Source: Paenibacillus jilunlii (GTDB taxonomy: Bacteria > Bacillota > Bacilli > Paenibacillales > Paenibacillaceae). From it: DNA of 64,000 bases. Position 1 is the first letter of the stretch. Every line of letters starts with the position of its first letter. Location of the stretch: assembly GCF_900102965.1 (NCBI RefSeq), contig NZ_FNGM01000004.1, forward strand, positions 217,686 through 281,685, read 5' to 3'. Of the stretch, positions 53,235-62,851 are shown piece by piece. The notes beneath the pieces were generated by a model, which ran no database searches, had not been told where the DNA came from, and worked only from the letters and a program-made list of their open reading frames with translations. Made by a program: the position numbers and the translations under genes.

Positions 53235-54839
53235 ATGAATACAGGTAAAAAGAAGAGAATAGCAATTCTGTGCAGTACAGCGCTTCTGGCTATTGCAGCA
53301 GCAGGTTGTGGGAATTCTGGCAAGAATAGCGGCGAGGGGGCATCTCAGACTGCGGCAACTGAATCAGCAGCTGCTTCCGGTCCGCCTGTTACCTTGACTG
53401 TGGAAGTGTTTGACAGAGGTGTCCAGGGACAGCCGGATTTGAACAACAACATGTGGACCAAATATGTCAATGAAAAATTCGGAAAGCCCAATAACGCCAT
53501 TGTAGAATATGTTTCTGTACCCCGTTCGCAGGAAATCGACAAGCTGAATGTGTTGATGGCTGCCGGCGAAGCACCGGATATTTCCTTCACCTATGACGGT
53601 ACTACAGTAACCCGCTATGCCAAAAGCAAGGGCATTTATACTCTTGATGAACTGCTGGAGGAGCATGGGCAGCAATTGAAGTCTTATCTGGGCGAAAAAG
53701 TGCTTTCCTACGGGAAATATGAGGGCAAACAAGTCTCAATCCCGGGCAAGCGGACTCTGCTTGCCTGGAATGGTATGTTTATCCGCAAGGATTGGCTGGA
53801 TAAGCTGGGAATGCCTGTTCCAACTAATAAGGACGAATTGTACGATACGCTTGTTGCCTTCCGTGACAAGAACCCCGGCAATGTGGATAATGTCATTCCG
53901 TGGGCAACAGCTGCTGCCGGCATGAACTACACCTTTGGTAATCTTGTTCAATCCTTCTGGGGTCCGATGACGGAGGAGGAATTCGTTACCACCACCAACT
54001 GGCTGAAGCCCGGCCACAAGGATGCATTCAAATGGCTGAACAAACTGTATAATGAAAAGCTGATCAGCCCCGACTTTGCGCTGGACAAAACAACCAAGCA
54101 AGCGGATGCCGATGTGACCAACGGCAAGGTAGGCTTCTACGCTGCCAACTGGGATTATCCGCTGTCGCAAAAAATCCGTGAGCCGCTGAAGCAAAATGTG
54201 CCGGATGCCAACTATGTTCCGGTTGATACCTTCAAAAATGACGAAGGCAAATACCTCAAAGAGGTATATAATGAGAATGGAATATTCTCCTTCATTCCCA
54301 AAAGCAGCAAGAACGCGGAGCTGGCGATGAAATATCTGAACTGGATGGCTGACCCGGAAGTGATGTTCTTCCTGCAGTTCGGTGAAGAAGGCGTTAACCA
54401 CAAGCTGGTAGACGGCATCCCGCACGGGATTGCACAGACCGGCGAAAAAATGCAAACGAGCAATTTGAATATGGATTATACGCCGATTGTAAATGGCGCT
54501 GAGCTGGGCGATACCGAAAAGAATGTCAGAACATATGCCGCAGCGCTGGCAGCCGGGGACAAGAGTTACGAGAAGCTGGCTACCGATTCCTATAAAATCA
54601 ATACAACGGACGGCTATTCCAGCTTCAACTATGGCGTACCGAACGAAGCCAATATCAAGTACGGCAAAACCCTGGGCGACATGAACAAGCAAATGATTGA
54701 CAGATTGATCGTTGCCAAGCCGGCAGAGTTCGACGCCTTATACGACAAGCTGGTGAAAGAATATATGGACGCCGGCGGCCAGGCTGTTCAAGATGAGAAT
54801 GTGAAGAACTACAGAGAAGTCCAAGCCAAGAATAAGTAA
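53235..54839 (+). CDS. Glycan-binding lipoprotein of the importer (LplA-type)
   Basis: About 534 residues from the ATG at 53235, which GGGAGG precedes; upstream in-frame codons lack a ribosome site. Lipobox AAAGC near residue 23, then a Ser/Ala/Gly spacer and a large family 1 binding protein with TLLAWNGMFIRKDWLDKLGM and GKVGFYAANWDYPL. The large size (over 500 residues) is typical of binding proteins for oligosaccharides. GH2 and GH43 genes nearby suggest arabino- or galacto-oligosaccharides. Ligand inferred. Confidence 0.88.
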   Translation: MNTGKKKRIAILCSTALLAIAAAGCGNSGKNSGEGASQTAATESAAASGPPVTLTVEVFDRGVQGQPDLNNNMWTKYVNEKFGKPNNAIVEYVSVPRSQEIDKLNVLMAAGEAPDISFTYDGTTVTRYAKSKGIYTLDELLEEHGQQLKSYLGEKVLSYGKYEGKQVSIPGKRTLLAWNGMFIRKDWLDKLGMPVPTNKDELYDTLVAFRDKNPGNVDNVIPWATAAAGMNYTFGNLVQSFWGPMTEEEFVTTTNWLKPGHKDAFKWLNKLYNEKLISPDFALDKTTKQADADVTNGKVGFYAANWDYPLSQKIREPLKQNVPDANYVPVDTFKNDEGKYLKEVYNENGIFSFIPKSSKNAELAMKYLNWMADPEVMFFLQFGEEGVNHKLVDGIPHGIAQTGEKMQTSNLNMDYTPIVNGAELGDTEKNVRTYAAALAAGDKSYEKLATDSYKINTTDGYSSFNYGVPNEANIKYGKTLGDMNKQMIDRLIVAKPAEFDALYDKLVKEYMDAGGQAVQDENVKNYREVQAKNK

Positions 54840-54850
54840 CCCATCGTAAT

Positions 54851-54898
54851 ATACGGATAAACCATTGATTATTCTTCACCGTGGTTTATCCGTATTTC
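54851..54898 (+). terminator. Stem-loop after the importer operon
   Basis: A perfect 14-bp inverted repeat (ATACGGATAAACCA at 54851-54864, TGGTTTATCCGTAT at 54882-54895) ending in TTTC. The T-run is short. Confidence 0.65.
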
Positions 54899-54959
54899 AT
54901 TGCTATTCCATGATAGTTTTGCTATTATTCGGAGATTCCATATATTCAGGAGGATACCC

Positions 54960-56402
54960 GTGTATAAGGTCATGATTGTAGATGATGAAGCGTGGGCAAT
55001 TAAAGGAATCTGCAACGCCTTTGATTGGGATAAGTATGGGTTTGAAATCGTCGGTCAATTTAAAAGCGCTTACAATGCCTGGGATGCCATAAGAGCGGAT
55101 AAACCAGATCTGGTATTTACAGATATCCGTATGCCGGACATTTCCGGGCTGGATCTGATGAAGAGGGCCAAGACACATGGGCTGGACACTGAGTTTGTCA
55201 TCGTAAGCGGATATGCGGAATTTGAATATGCTCAGGAAGCGCTGCGCTACGGCGCGCTGGATTATTTCCTGAAGCCTTTGGATATTGATATGGCTGATCA
55301 GTTCATTATGAAGTTGGCCATGCACTTCTCCCGGAGAAGCGAAGCACGCAATCAAATCCTTCTGGATGCGCTGACCTCGGCAGATCAGGACGAGATAAAA
55401 CGCTTATTGCCGTATTCCGATTGCGCGGCTGTATGTTATTACCGGGTGCTTGCGGTCGATTTCGAGGGCGAGAACAAGGATTTCAATACCCTGCTGTCTT
55501 TCAAGGGAAAGCCCATTCATGCTGTGGAGGTTGAAGCCGGAACCAGAAAAATGCTGGTTGTTCTGATGTCGGAGCATAGGGCTTGCTTAGAGGGATATTG
55601 GGATGAATGGGATTTGGAGAATACTGGCATAAATGCTGTGGGCATCAGCAGCATCTCCAGCCAGCTTAAGCATATGAGCAAGCTGATTAAAGAAGCGGAC
55701 ATGTCCGCTTCCCAGGTATTTCTGGAGGAAGCCGGGGGCGTCGTTCACTACGAGCCGAAGCTTCATCTGGTGAAGCCATGCATCGATGAGATCTACCGTA
55801 TCATCCAGGGAAATCAATCTGATGACATGGATGTGTTCATTATAGGGCTGCAGGAATACTTCAGGGATCATCATCTGGGTATGTCTGAAGTTGTCTACTT
55901 GTGGAATCAGGCAGCCGGAATCCTTATAAACGCTTATCCCGGGGAATTGAAGGATATGGAACTGGAATTCCTGAATTATTCCGAGATCAAGGAGCGTTTT
56001 GAACACTTTGAGTCTCTGTGCAGCTTTCTGCATGAGGTCCTGGCCTCTATCAGGCAGGAGAACAGCCGCTCTTTGCAGGAAGGGGACATCCTGTCCTGCT
56101 TCAACAGGATGATAGCCTATATCAACCAGCACTTTGAGCAGAAATTGTACTTGAAGGATTTATCCGCCCAATTCTTCATCAATCAGGTGTATTGCTGTCA
56201 ATTATTCAAAAAAAATCTGGGCAAAACCTTCTCTGAATATGTGTCGGAGCTCAGAATCAAGAAAGCCCGTGAGCTGCTGAAACATACTGATCTGTCTATT
56301 GAGCAAATTGCCATTAAGGCCGGCTATGTGGATTATTATTACTTCAATAAAGTGTTCAAGAAGCATTGCGGAATTACGCCCACCAAATTCAGAAAAAGTT
56401 AA
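54960..56402 (+). CDS. YesN-type response regulator with AraC DNA-binding domain
   Basis: 480 residues from GTG 54960, which AGGAGG precedes. Receiver domain at the N-terminus (VMIVDDEAWAIKGI, phospho-acceptor Asp in LVFTDIRMPDISG, Lys in YFLKPL), a linker domain (about 130-370) and the AraC double helix-turn-helix (YLKDLSAQFFINQVYCCQLF and LSIEQIAIKAGYVDYYYFNK). In Paenibacillus such regulators are paired with YesM-type kinases beside LplABC importers. No kinase is here, so it is an orphan or its partner is elsewhere. Likely activates the shared leaders at 51171 and 59323. Confidence 0.9.
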   Translation: MYKVMIVDDEAWAIKGICNAFDWDKYGFEIVGQFKSAYNAWDAIRADKPDLVFTDIRMPDISGLDLMKRAKTHGLDTEFVIVSGYAEFEYAQEALRYGALDYFLKPLDIDMADQFIMKLAMHFSRRSEARNQILLDALTSADQDEIKRLLPYSDCAAVCYYRVLAVDFEGENKDFNTLLSFKGKPIHAVEVEAGTRKMLVVLMSEHRACLEGYWDEWDLENTGINAVGISSISSQLKHMSKLIKEADMSASQVFLEEAGGVVHYEPKLHLVKPCIDEIYRIIQGNQSDDMDVFIIGLQEYFRDHHLGMSEVVYLWNQAAGILINAYPGELKDMELEFLNYSEIKERFEHFESLCSFLHEVLASIRQENSRSLQEGDILSCFNRMIAYINQHFEQKLYLKDLSAQFFINQVYCCQLFKKNLGKTFSEYVSELRIKKARELLKHTDLSIEQIAIKAGYVDYYYFNKVFKKHCGITPTKFRKS

Positions 56403-56427
56403 TATAAACGGAGCAGCCGGCAGACCA

Positions 56428-57333
56428 CTACAACGTAATGGTTACCCGGATATCCTGCGGATAGTTGCCGAACCCTTTGCCGAAAAGGCTGACACCTCCA
56501 CAGTGGGCCGCGGTTTCCGGACAGGAAATGCGGAAGCGCAGCTCCTGCCCCGCCCGGATATTCAATTGGCCGATGCGGGTGCCGGAGAACTGGACGCCAT
56601 CGATAAAGGTGCCGTTGTCGGTGATGGACAAGGTTTTGTGCAATCCGTATTGGGTATCCACCCACCAGGACGGGGTATACTGACCCCGCCTGCTCCCAAA
56701 GTCTCCCGGGCAGGTCCAGGTGGCCAGGTCCATGCCGTTGACGGAGAATGTGATGTCCGACGGCCAATTGTCGTTATACTTAGGGGCTTCTGAGCATATT
56801 TCCAGGGATATTGACAGGGCCGAAGCGCTCTGGTTCCCCACCAGATAGTTGGGAATCCGGTATTCCACAAAGCCGCTGGCGAACCACAGAAGCTCAGCCT
56901 TCGTATGCCCGGGGTCATCGAAGTAACGAGGATCGTCCAACATGCCGATCAGCTTCTCCGGCGAAGCTAATCCGCACGTTGGGCGGACTTCGTATGCAGA
57001 ATACTGCCCGACGGGCAAATCCACGGTTAATTGGTTTTGGTCCGGCTGCTCCTCCGCAGTGCTTGACCGCAGCACCAATGTCAGCTGGTCAAGCTTCAGT
57101 GTGCAGCGCTTTTGGGTGCCCCGTTTGCCCGCCAAATTCTCTGTGGCCACAATGCCGGCTTCCTCCAGCTTCAGAATATGCTTGGTGATAATGGCTGAGG
57201 AGAGCCCAAGGGCTTCCGCCAATTCCCCGATATTATAGGGTTTCTCATTCATTAGCTCGATCATGCGCACCCGGGTATCCGATGAAAAACACTCCAAAAT
57301 CCGCATATTGGCTGTTGTTACATCCACCTTCAT
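56428..57333 (-). CDS. ArsR-type regulator with a large C-terminal sensor domain
   Basis: 301 residues from the ATG at 57333, ten bases after AGGAG. Winged helix in the first ~80 residues (SSDTRVRMIELMNEKPYNIG, then LAEALGLSSAIITKHILKLE). The remaining ~200 residues are an all-beta domain rich in Trp/Gly/Tyr (PSDITFSVNGMDLATWTCPG), like a carbohydrate-binding jelly roll. Divergent from the GH2 gene, so it probably senses the sugar that enzyme releases. This fusion is not the short metal-sensor form of ArsR. Confidence 0.8.
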   Translation of the reverse strand: MKVDVTTANMRILECFSSDTRVRMIELMNEKPYNIGELAEALGLSSAIITKHILKLEEAGIVATENLAGKRGTQKRCTLKLDQLTLVLRSSTAEEQPDQNQLTVDLPVGQYSAYEVRPTCGLASPEKLIGMLDDPRYFDDPGHTKAELLWFASGFVEYRIPNYLVGNQSASALSISLEICSEAPKYNDNWPSDITFSVNGMDLATWTCPGDFGSRRGQYTPSWWVDTQYGLHKTLSITDNGTFIDGVQFSGTRIGQLNIRAGQELRFRISCPETAAHCGGVSLFGKGFGNYPQDIRVTITL

Positions 57334-57359
57334 TATTTCCACTCTCCTGACTGTTTTGA

Positions 57360-57424
57360 TTATATAACTTAAAAGTTAACAAATCAACTTGAATGTTGAC
57401 ATAATGGAAAACTGTGCTTATTAT
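57360..57424 (+). promoter_or_regulatory. GH2 promoter with candidate regulator site
   Basis: TTGACA (57396-57401), 17-bp spacer, TATTAT (57419-57424) is a strong promoter. Upstream, TTAAAAGTTAAC and AACTT (57369-57390) form an AAGTT/AACTT inverted repeat where the divergent ArsR-type regulator could bind. Confidence 0.7.
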
Positions 57425-57483
57425 ATTAACTGAAATGTGATGAAGTTAATCTGTACATTATCTAATTGAAAGGGATGTCAACC

Positions 57484-59247
57484 ATGACACAAACCGCCCT
57501 GCGGACGGAGTATCCACGGCCTCAATTTGTAAGAACAGAATGGCAGCATCTGAATGGAACCTGGGAGTTTGAATTTGACGATGAGCGGATCGGCGACGCC
57601 GCGGAATGGAGCAGCGGGAATCACGCCTTTAGCCGCCGGATTCAGGTCCCCTTCACGTATCAGAGTAAATTGAGCGGTATCGGAGATACAGGCTTCCACG
57701 ATCTGGTGTGGTACAAGCGCAGCTTTACGGTTCCGGCGGAATGGGCAGGCCAGCGGGTCATCCTGCACTTCGGCGCAGTAGATTACCAGGCTACGGTCTG
57801 GGTTAACAACAGGCAGGTGGCCTATCACGAAGGCGGCCATACGCCGTTTCAGACGGATATTACGCCGGCTCTGCAAGCCGGAGAGAATTTTTTGGTAGTG
57901 CGCGCGGAAGACTTCAGCCGAGATGTAACCCTGCCACGGGGGAAGCAGTATTGGAAGGAGGACTCGGCTTCCATCTTCTACACCAGGACAACCGGAATCT
58001 GGCAGACAGTCTGGCTGGAGCCAGTGTCGGAGTACTATATCAGGAAGCTGAAATTCAAGCCGGATATTGACCGCAATGAAATCCAGATCCGCACGTTTTT
58101 GAATCGGGCTCCTGCAGGCTGCAAGGCGGAAGCCCGCATCGAAATCCGCTTCAAGGATGAATACCGGGCGGTTACAACCTTGTCTATTGACCATGCGGAG
58201 GAAACCCGTACCATCGGTCTCCATGATTTTAATGATCATGGCCTGGGCCGCTGGTGGTCTCCGGAGCATCCCAATCTGTATGAAGTCACCGTTACACTCT
58301 TCGTGGACGGTACCCAAGTGGATAAGGCAGAAAGCTACTTCGGCATGCGCAAAATCGCGGTGGAAGCCGGCAAGCTGATGCTGAACAACCGGATTTATTT
58401 TATGCGGCTGGTGCTGGATCAGGGATATTTTCCGGAGGGGATTCTGACGGCGCCCAGCGACGAGGATTTGAAACGGGACATTGAGCTGGCCAAACAAATG
58501 GGCTTCAACGGCGCGCGCAAGCACCAGAAGATAGAGGATCCGCGTTACCTTTACTGGGCGGACCGGCTGGGTTATCTGGTATGGGGCGAGATGGCTAATG
58601 CTTATGCGTATTCGGAGGAATATGTGCGGAGGGTAACGGCGGAATGGCAGGAGGCCGTGGAGCGGGATTACAACCATCCGTCTCTGGTGGTGTGGGTTCC
58701 CCTTAACGAAAGCTGGGGGGTGCCGAACATCTTAATCGATAAGCGGCAGCAGCGGCACGCCATGGCGATGTATTTTCTGACCAAATCCCTCGATGACAGC
58801 AGGCTGGTTATCTCCAATGACGGTTGGGAGCAGATGACCACGGATCTGGTTACCATCCATGACTATGAGTGGAGGCGGGAGGACTTAACGGAGCGCTACA
58901 GCACCTTGGAGCGGACGCTAGTTGGAAAGCCGCACCGCAGGGAGCTGTTTGTTGGGGGAACCGCATATGCGGGCCAGCCGGTTCTGGTGACGGAGTTCGG
59001 GGGTATAGCCTATAAAAAAAGCGATTGGGAGGGTTGGGGCTATTCCGGTGCAGACAACGATGAGGATTTCCTGGCTAAGCTGGCCGACGTGATCGAACCG
59101 CTGCTGCAATCGCCTCATGTCCAAGGTATCTGTTATACTCAGCTGACCGATGTGGAACAGGAGATCAACGGCCTGCTGACCTATGACCGGGCCCCCAAGG
59201 TTCCGTTAGAACATATTAAACAAATTGTTGCCGGGCAGTCGAGATAG
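57484..59247 (+). CDS. GH2 glycoside hydrolase, cytoplasmic
   Basis: 587 residues, no signal. Jelly-roll sugar-binding domain (QHLNGTWEFEFDDERIGDAA, TGFHDLVWYKRSFTVP), Ig-like domain, and TIM barrel. Acid/base Glu in VPLNESWGVPN (near 410) and nucleophile Glu in VLVTEFGGIAYK (near 503). Beta-galactosidase, beta-glucuronidase and related enzymes share this. At 587 residues it lacks the large C-terminal domains of LacZ. GAAAGGG precedes the ATG at 57484. Works on imported oligosaccharides. Confidence 0.88.
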   Translation: MTQTALRTEYPRPQFVRTEWQHLNGTWEFEFDDERIGDAAEWSSGNHAFSRRIQVPFTYQSKLSGIGDTGFHDLVWYKRSFTVPAEWAGQRVILHFGAVDYQATVWVNNRQVAYHEGGHTPFQTDITPALQAGENFLVVRAEDFSRDVTLPRGKQYWKEDSASIFYTRTTGIWQTVWLEPVSEYYIRKLKFKPDIDRNEIQIRTFLNRAPAGCKAEARIEIRFKDEYRAVTTLSIDHAEETRTIGLHDFNDHGLGRWWSPEHPNLYEVTVTLFVDGTQVDKAESYFGMRKIAVEAGKLMLNNRIYFMRLVLDQGYFPEGILTAPSDEDLKRDIELAKQMGFNGARKHQKIEDPRYLYWADRLGYLVWGEMANAYAYSEEYVRRVTAEWQEAVERDYNHPSLVVWVPLNESWGVPNILIDKRQQRHAMAMYFLTKSLDDSRLVISNDGWEQMTTDLVTIHDYEWRREDLTERYSTLERTLVGKPHRRELFVGGTAYAGQPVLVTEFGGIAYKKSDWEGWGYSGADNDEDFLAKLADVIEPLLQSPHVQGICYTQLTDVEQEINGLLTYDRAPKVPLEHIKQIVAGQSR

Positions 59248-59275
59248 GGGAATAGATGGCACTGCCGGAAAGTTC

Positions 59276-59313
59276 AGGACACATCCTTTCATTGGGGATT
59301 GTGTCCTTTTTTT
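59276..59313 (+). terminator. Terminator of the GH2 gene
   Basis: AGGACACA-TCC pairs with GGA-TTGTGTCCT (one bulged T) around TTTCATTG, followed by TTTTTTT. Confidence 0.85.
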
Positions 59314-59322
59314 CTAAAACGG

Positions 59323-59449
59323 TTACAAAAACAATTTAAGATAGTACATTTTTTGAATTTTCTTCCGGAGGTAGAATGAGGACAACGGCTGGAAAAATCA
59401 ATAGAACAGGGAGATGAAAAAAATGAAAGCGGTTTTATGCGACCCGTAG
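59323..59449 (+). pseudogene. Copy of the importer leader with the first codons of its permease gene
   Basis: TTACAAAA-xx-AATTTAAG-xx-AGTACATTTTTT at 59323 repeats the leader at 51171, with matching order and nearly the same distance (100 versus 98 bases) to an ATG followed by AAAGCGGTTTTA. That ATG (59423) begins MKAVL exactly as the permease at 51269 does, then diverges and stops (TAG at 59447-59449). It is a truncated duplicate. A TAGAAT -10 at 59372-59377 could still drive the GH43 gene. Confidence 0.75.
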
Positions 59450-59517
59450 ACGTCATCTAAGAGAGGCCATAGGCGTCGCAGGAAAACATAATGACATGAT
59501 TCCAGGGAGGACTGAAA

Positions 59518-62500
59518 ATGGTCAAGAAAAGATTCAGGTATCTGCTGATTTGTCTCGCGGTGCTGCTGATGCTGCCGCAATGGAGCGGACCGGCTGTAGC
59601 GGCAGAGCCGATGCCGGATACGCCCGATTCGTCGCTACTATGGGAGGGAAAGAATGTGGCGGATTTCTACAATGTGATCATGCAGGTAGGAGCCGATCCT
59701 TGGGTTTACAAGCACACAGACGGCTATTACTACAACGTCTTTGTCAATGCCAGCGGCATCATGATCCGCAGAGCGAAGACCATCTCCGGCATTGATGCGG
59801 GCGAGAGAAGCCTAGCCTGGACACCGGTTAACGGTACGATGTACAGCTCCAATGTCTGGGCGCCTGAAATGCACTATGTCCAGGATACCGATGGCAAATT
59901 CAAATGGTATATTTACTTCGCGGCTGATAACGGAGCCAACGCCAACCACCGTATGTACGTGCTGGAGAACGCCAATGAAAATCCGATGACAGGAACCTGG
60001 GCATTTAAAGGGAAGATTACCGATTCCACCGACCGTTGGGCGATCGATGGTACTGTGCTGACTGTAAACGGGCAGCATTATTTCATATGGTCCGGCTGGG
60101 AAGAAACGGACGGAAGCTTCCAGAATCTATATATTGCAAAGATGAGTGATCCACGGACTATCAGCTCGGAACGGGTATTGATCTCGACGCCTGACCATGA
60201 TTGGGAAACATCTCCGGGCAGGATCAATGAAGGCCCCCAAGTCACTATAAAGGGCGATACCATCAATCTGGTCTATTCCGCTAACGGAAGCTGGACAGAC
60301 AGTTACTGCCTCGGGCTGATTACAGCCCAGATTGGCGATGATTTGATGAATCCCGCCTCCTGGGTAAAACAGGACCGGCCGATCTTCTCCAGTGCTAATG
60401 GCGTTTACGGGCCGGGTCACCACAGCATTGTTGCGTCTCCTGACGGCGCGGAAGACTGGATCATCTACCACGCTGCCCGCTGGCCGGGATCAGGCTGGAC
60501 CCGCAAAGTCCACGCGCAGAAATTCACCTGGAACGAAGACAATACGCCGAACCTGGGAGAGCCCGCCGATCCGAACAAACCGGTTGCCAAGCCATCCGGC
60601 GAGCCGGTGCGACAACGTTATGAAGCGGAAGAAGCGCTGCTGGTGAAAGATCCGAACGGTGAAACTTCTCCGGCTGTCCGGCGGGAAAGCAGCGCTTCAG
60701 GCGGGATGAAGATCGCCAACATCAATAATGCCAATGATTATGCCCAGTTTACAGTAAACGTGCCAGAGGCGGGATTCTATATGATGTCCGTGCGCAATGC
60801 CAACGGCTCACCCAATGCGGCGGAAGCCTCCCATATCCTGTCGGTCAACGGAAGCTCCGGCGCAAACTTGAACATCGTCTATTCCGGTCTGAATCGTTGG
60901 GGGGCCTCCACGGCGAAAGTCTATCTGAAGGAAGGCGACAATATCCTCCGCTTCTGGAAGGGGAACAACTTTGCCGAGATCGACAGCATGGATATATTCA
61001 AGCTGGATACATCGGAAATTTTATTCGAATTACCGGGATACACGCTGGGGTTGGGTGAAACCCGCAATTTGCCCCTGTATACGGTAACAGGCACTACTTA
61101 TACCGCTGTTGACACAGGAGCATTCTTCAGTTCTTCCAACCCGAAGGTTGCCGTTATTGACGGAGGGACTCAGGTTAAGGCTGTCGGGGCGGGCAGTACC
61201 ACAATCACCGCAACCTATAACGGTAAAATGACCTCGGCCAACGTTACCGTTATTGCTGAGCCTGAATCTGTGCAGTCTGTTGTCATGAGCGGATTGGCCG
61301 GCATCCTGACCAGCGGGCAGACTAGCCGACCCCTGCAGGTGACAGCACGCTATAACAACTATAAAGTGCAGAATGTGACAGCTGCTGCTCAGTATACCAG
61401 CAGCAATCCCGGGGTGGCCCGGATTGATTCTGATTCGGTCACCCGATCGGTATATGCGGTCAAACCAGGCACAACGCTGATTACAGCCGAATATAGCGGC
61501 AAGAAAGCGGCATTCCACTTGACGGTAATTGCTGCTTCGGATGCGGTTAAGGTTGTTTCAACGGTGAAGACTCCTTCTGGAGTCACCCCTAAGCTGCCCA
61601 GCGTTGTTGATGTTGTCTACAATAGTAAGTCGAAGAAGGCAAAAATCGTCAGCTGGGAGCTGGCGGGACTTGACTTCAGCTCTCTTGGCACGGTTCAGGT
61701 ACCTGTCACCCTGAAACTGGGTGGCCGTAATATTCCTTCCACTATTACCGTAGAAGTGATTCCGGGCTGGGGTCTTGACGACATTGTGAATCAGCTCCGC
61801 AACCAGCTGGCCAATTTCTCATATCCTTTGGGCGATGAACTAGGCAACTATAATCAATCCAAGTATGATGCCTTCGTAGCCGAGGTGGATAAAGCGGAGA
61901 AGATGGCCGGAAATGCAGAACTGAGTAAAGAACAGTTTGACAGGGAGCTGGATAAACTTGCTGGGGCGGAAGCAGCCCTGTTAGGTTCGCTTAACAACAT
62001 ACAGGATGGCGTGCTCTATAACGCTTACCGGGATTTCTCCGGCGATACGGCGGGCAAATATCCTTACGGCATTATCACCGAAGGTCTGACCAATGGCGCT
62101 TCCGCCACCGTACAAGAAGAGGACGGGAATAAATTCCTGCGGCTGACCACAACTGCTGCTTCGGGCAAAGCAAACCTGTTCTTACCCTATACGGGCGAGG
62201 TAAAGGCTGAGGCGGATCAGCGTATCGTCATCGAATATCGCGCCAGATTAAACAGCAGCTTCCAGTACGCCAATGGTGCCATGATTCGAAATGACAGCGG
62301 TACGGGCAATTATTCGATGGTGACGGCTTTTGATACGGGAAAAATAATCGTGCAGGATGGCGGTACCAAGAAGGCAGTTCTAAACGTCGCAAACAATATA
62401 TGGTACAAAGTTAAAATCGTGGCCAACTGGGATGCCAAGACGTACACCGTCTACATAGACGATGTTCCAGTGGCTATTGATTACAAATTCCGCCACACAG

Positions 62501-62598
62501 GCGGCGATAAGCTCACCGGACAGCTGTTTGGCGTCGACGGCTACGCCAATGCTTCCATCGACTTTGATGATTTCAAAGCTATGGTTATCTTGAAATGA
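59518..62598 (+). CDS. Secreted GH43 glycosidase with CBM and Ig-like domains
   Basis: 1026 residues. Signal peptide to about residue 29 (AVAAEP). GH43 five-blade domain about 40-350, with Asp in GADPWVYKH (near 60), the pKa-modulating Asp in WAIDGTVL (near 177) and the acid Glu in NEGPQV (near 238). Then a CBM6/35-like domain (about 365-500), two bacterial Ig-like domains (near 505-670), a further Ig-like domain (near 670-745), and a C-terminal concanavalin-like domain (about 850-1026). Family members act on arabinan or xylan side chains. No SLH domain, so it is released or loosely held. GGGAGG precedes the ATG. Confidence 0.87.
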   Translation: MVKKRFRYLLICLAVLLMLPQWSGPAVAAEPMPDTPDSSLLWEGKNVADFYNVIMQVGADPWVYKHTDGYYYNVFVNASGIMIRRAKTISGIDAGERSLAWTPVNGTMYSSNVWAPEMHYVQDTDGKFKWYIYFAADNGANANHRMYVLENANENPMTGTWAFKGKITDSTDRWAIDGTVLTVNGQHYFIWSGWEETDGSFQNLYIAKMSDPRTISSERVLISTPDHDWETSPGRINEGPQVTIKGDTINLVYSANGSWTDSYCLGLITAQIGDDLMNPASWVKQDRPIFSSANGVYGPGHHSIVASPDGAEDWIIYHAARWPGSGWTRKVHAQKFTWNEDNTPNLGEPADPNKPVAKPSGEPVRQRYEAEEALLVKDPNGETSPAVRRESSASGGMKIANINNANDYAQFTVNVPEAGFYMMSVRNANGSPNAAEASHILSVNGSSGANLNIVYSGLNRWGASTAKVYLKEGDNILRFWKGNNFAEIDSMDIFKLDTSEILFELPGYTLGLGETRNLPLYTVTGTTYTAVDTGAFFSSSNPKVAVIDGGTQVKAVGAGSTTITATYNGKMTSANVTVIAEPESVQSVVMSGLAGILTSGQTSRPLQVTARYNNYKVQNVTAAAQYTSSNPGVARIDSDSVTRSVYAVKPGTTLITAEYSGKKAAFHLTVIAASDAVKVVSTVKTPSGVTPKLPSVVDVVYNSKSKKAKIVSWELAGLDFSSLGTVQVPVTLKLGGRNIPSTITVEVIPGWGLDDIVNQLRNQLANFSYPLGDELGNYNQSKYDAFVAEVDKAEKMAGNAELSKEQFDRELDKLAGAEAALLGSLNNIQDGVLYNAYRDFSGDTAGKYPYGIITEGLTNGASATVQEEDGNKFLRLTTTAASGKANLFLPYTGEVKAEADQRIVIEYRARLNSSFQYANGAMIRNDSGTGNYSMVTAFDTGKIIVQDGGTKKAVLNVANNIWYKVKIVANWDAKTYTVYIDDVPVAIDYKFRHTGGDKLTGQLFGVDGYANASIDFDDFKAMVILK

Positions 62599-62617
62599 GG
62601 TGAGCTAAGGTGATCAG

Positions 62618-62656
62618 AAGGCGACTTGTCTGCGGATAAGTTGCCTTTTTTCTCTT
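62618..62656 (+). terminator. Terminator of the GH43 gene
   Basis: AAGGCGACTT and AAGTTGCCTT around GTCTGCGGAT, then TTTTTT. Loop and inner stem are the same as in the sigK terminator at 45560. Confidence 0.9.
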
Positions 62657-62851
62657 TTATTAGGTGAAATCATTGATGATTCAAAATGGGCTGAGCTTCA
62701 ATCAGGGATTAGTGACCATAGCGAGTGATAAAAAATGCTTCCAAGTGAAACCTTGTATACTATATTTTTAATAGGAGAGATAATGTAATATTCCGGGAGA
62801 TTGCTTTTTATTTTGAAAAAAATATGTGATTACTGTAAGGGAGAGTGGGAT

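Noticed and set aside
59423..59449. Functional nine-codon leader peptide before GH43
   Set aside because: Identity with the permease start and surrounding leader makes a truncated duplicate the simpler explanation.
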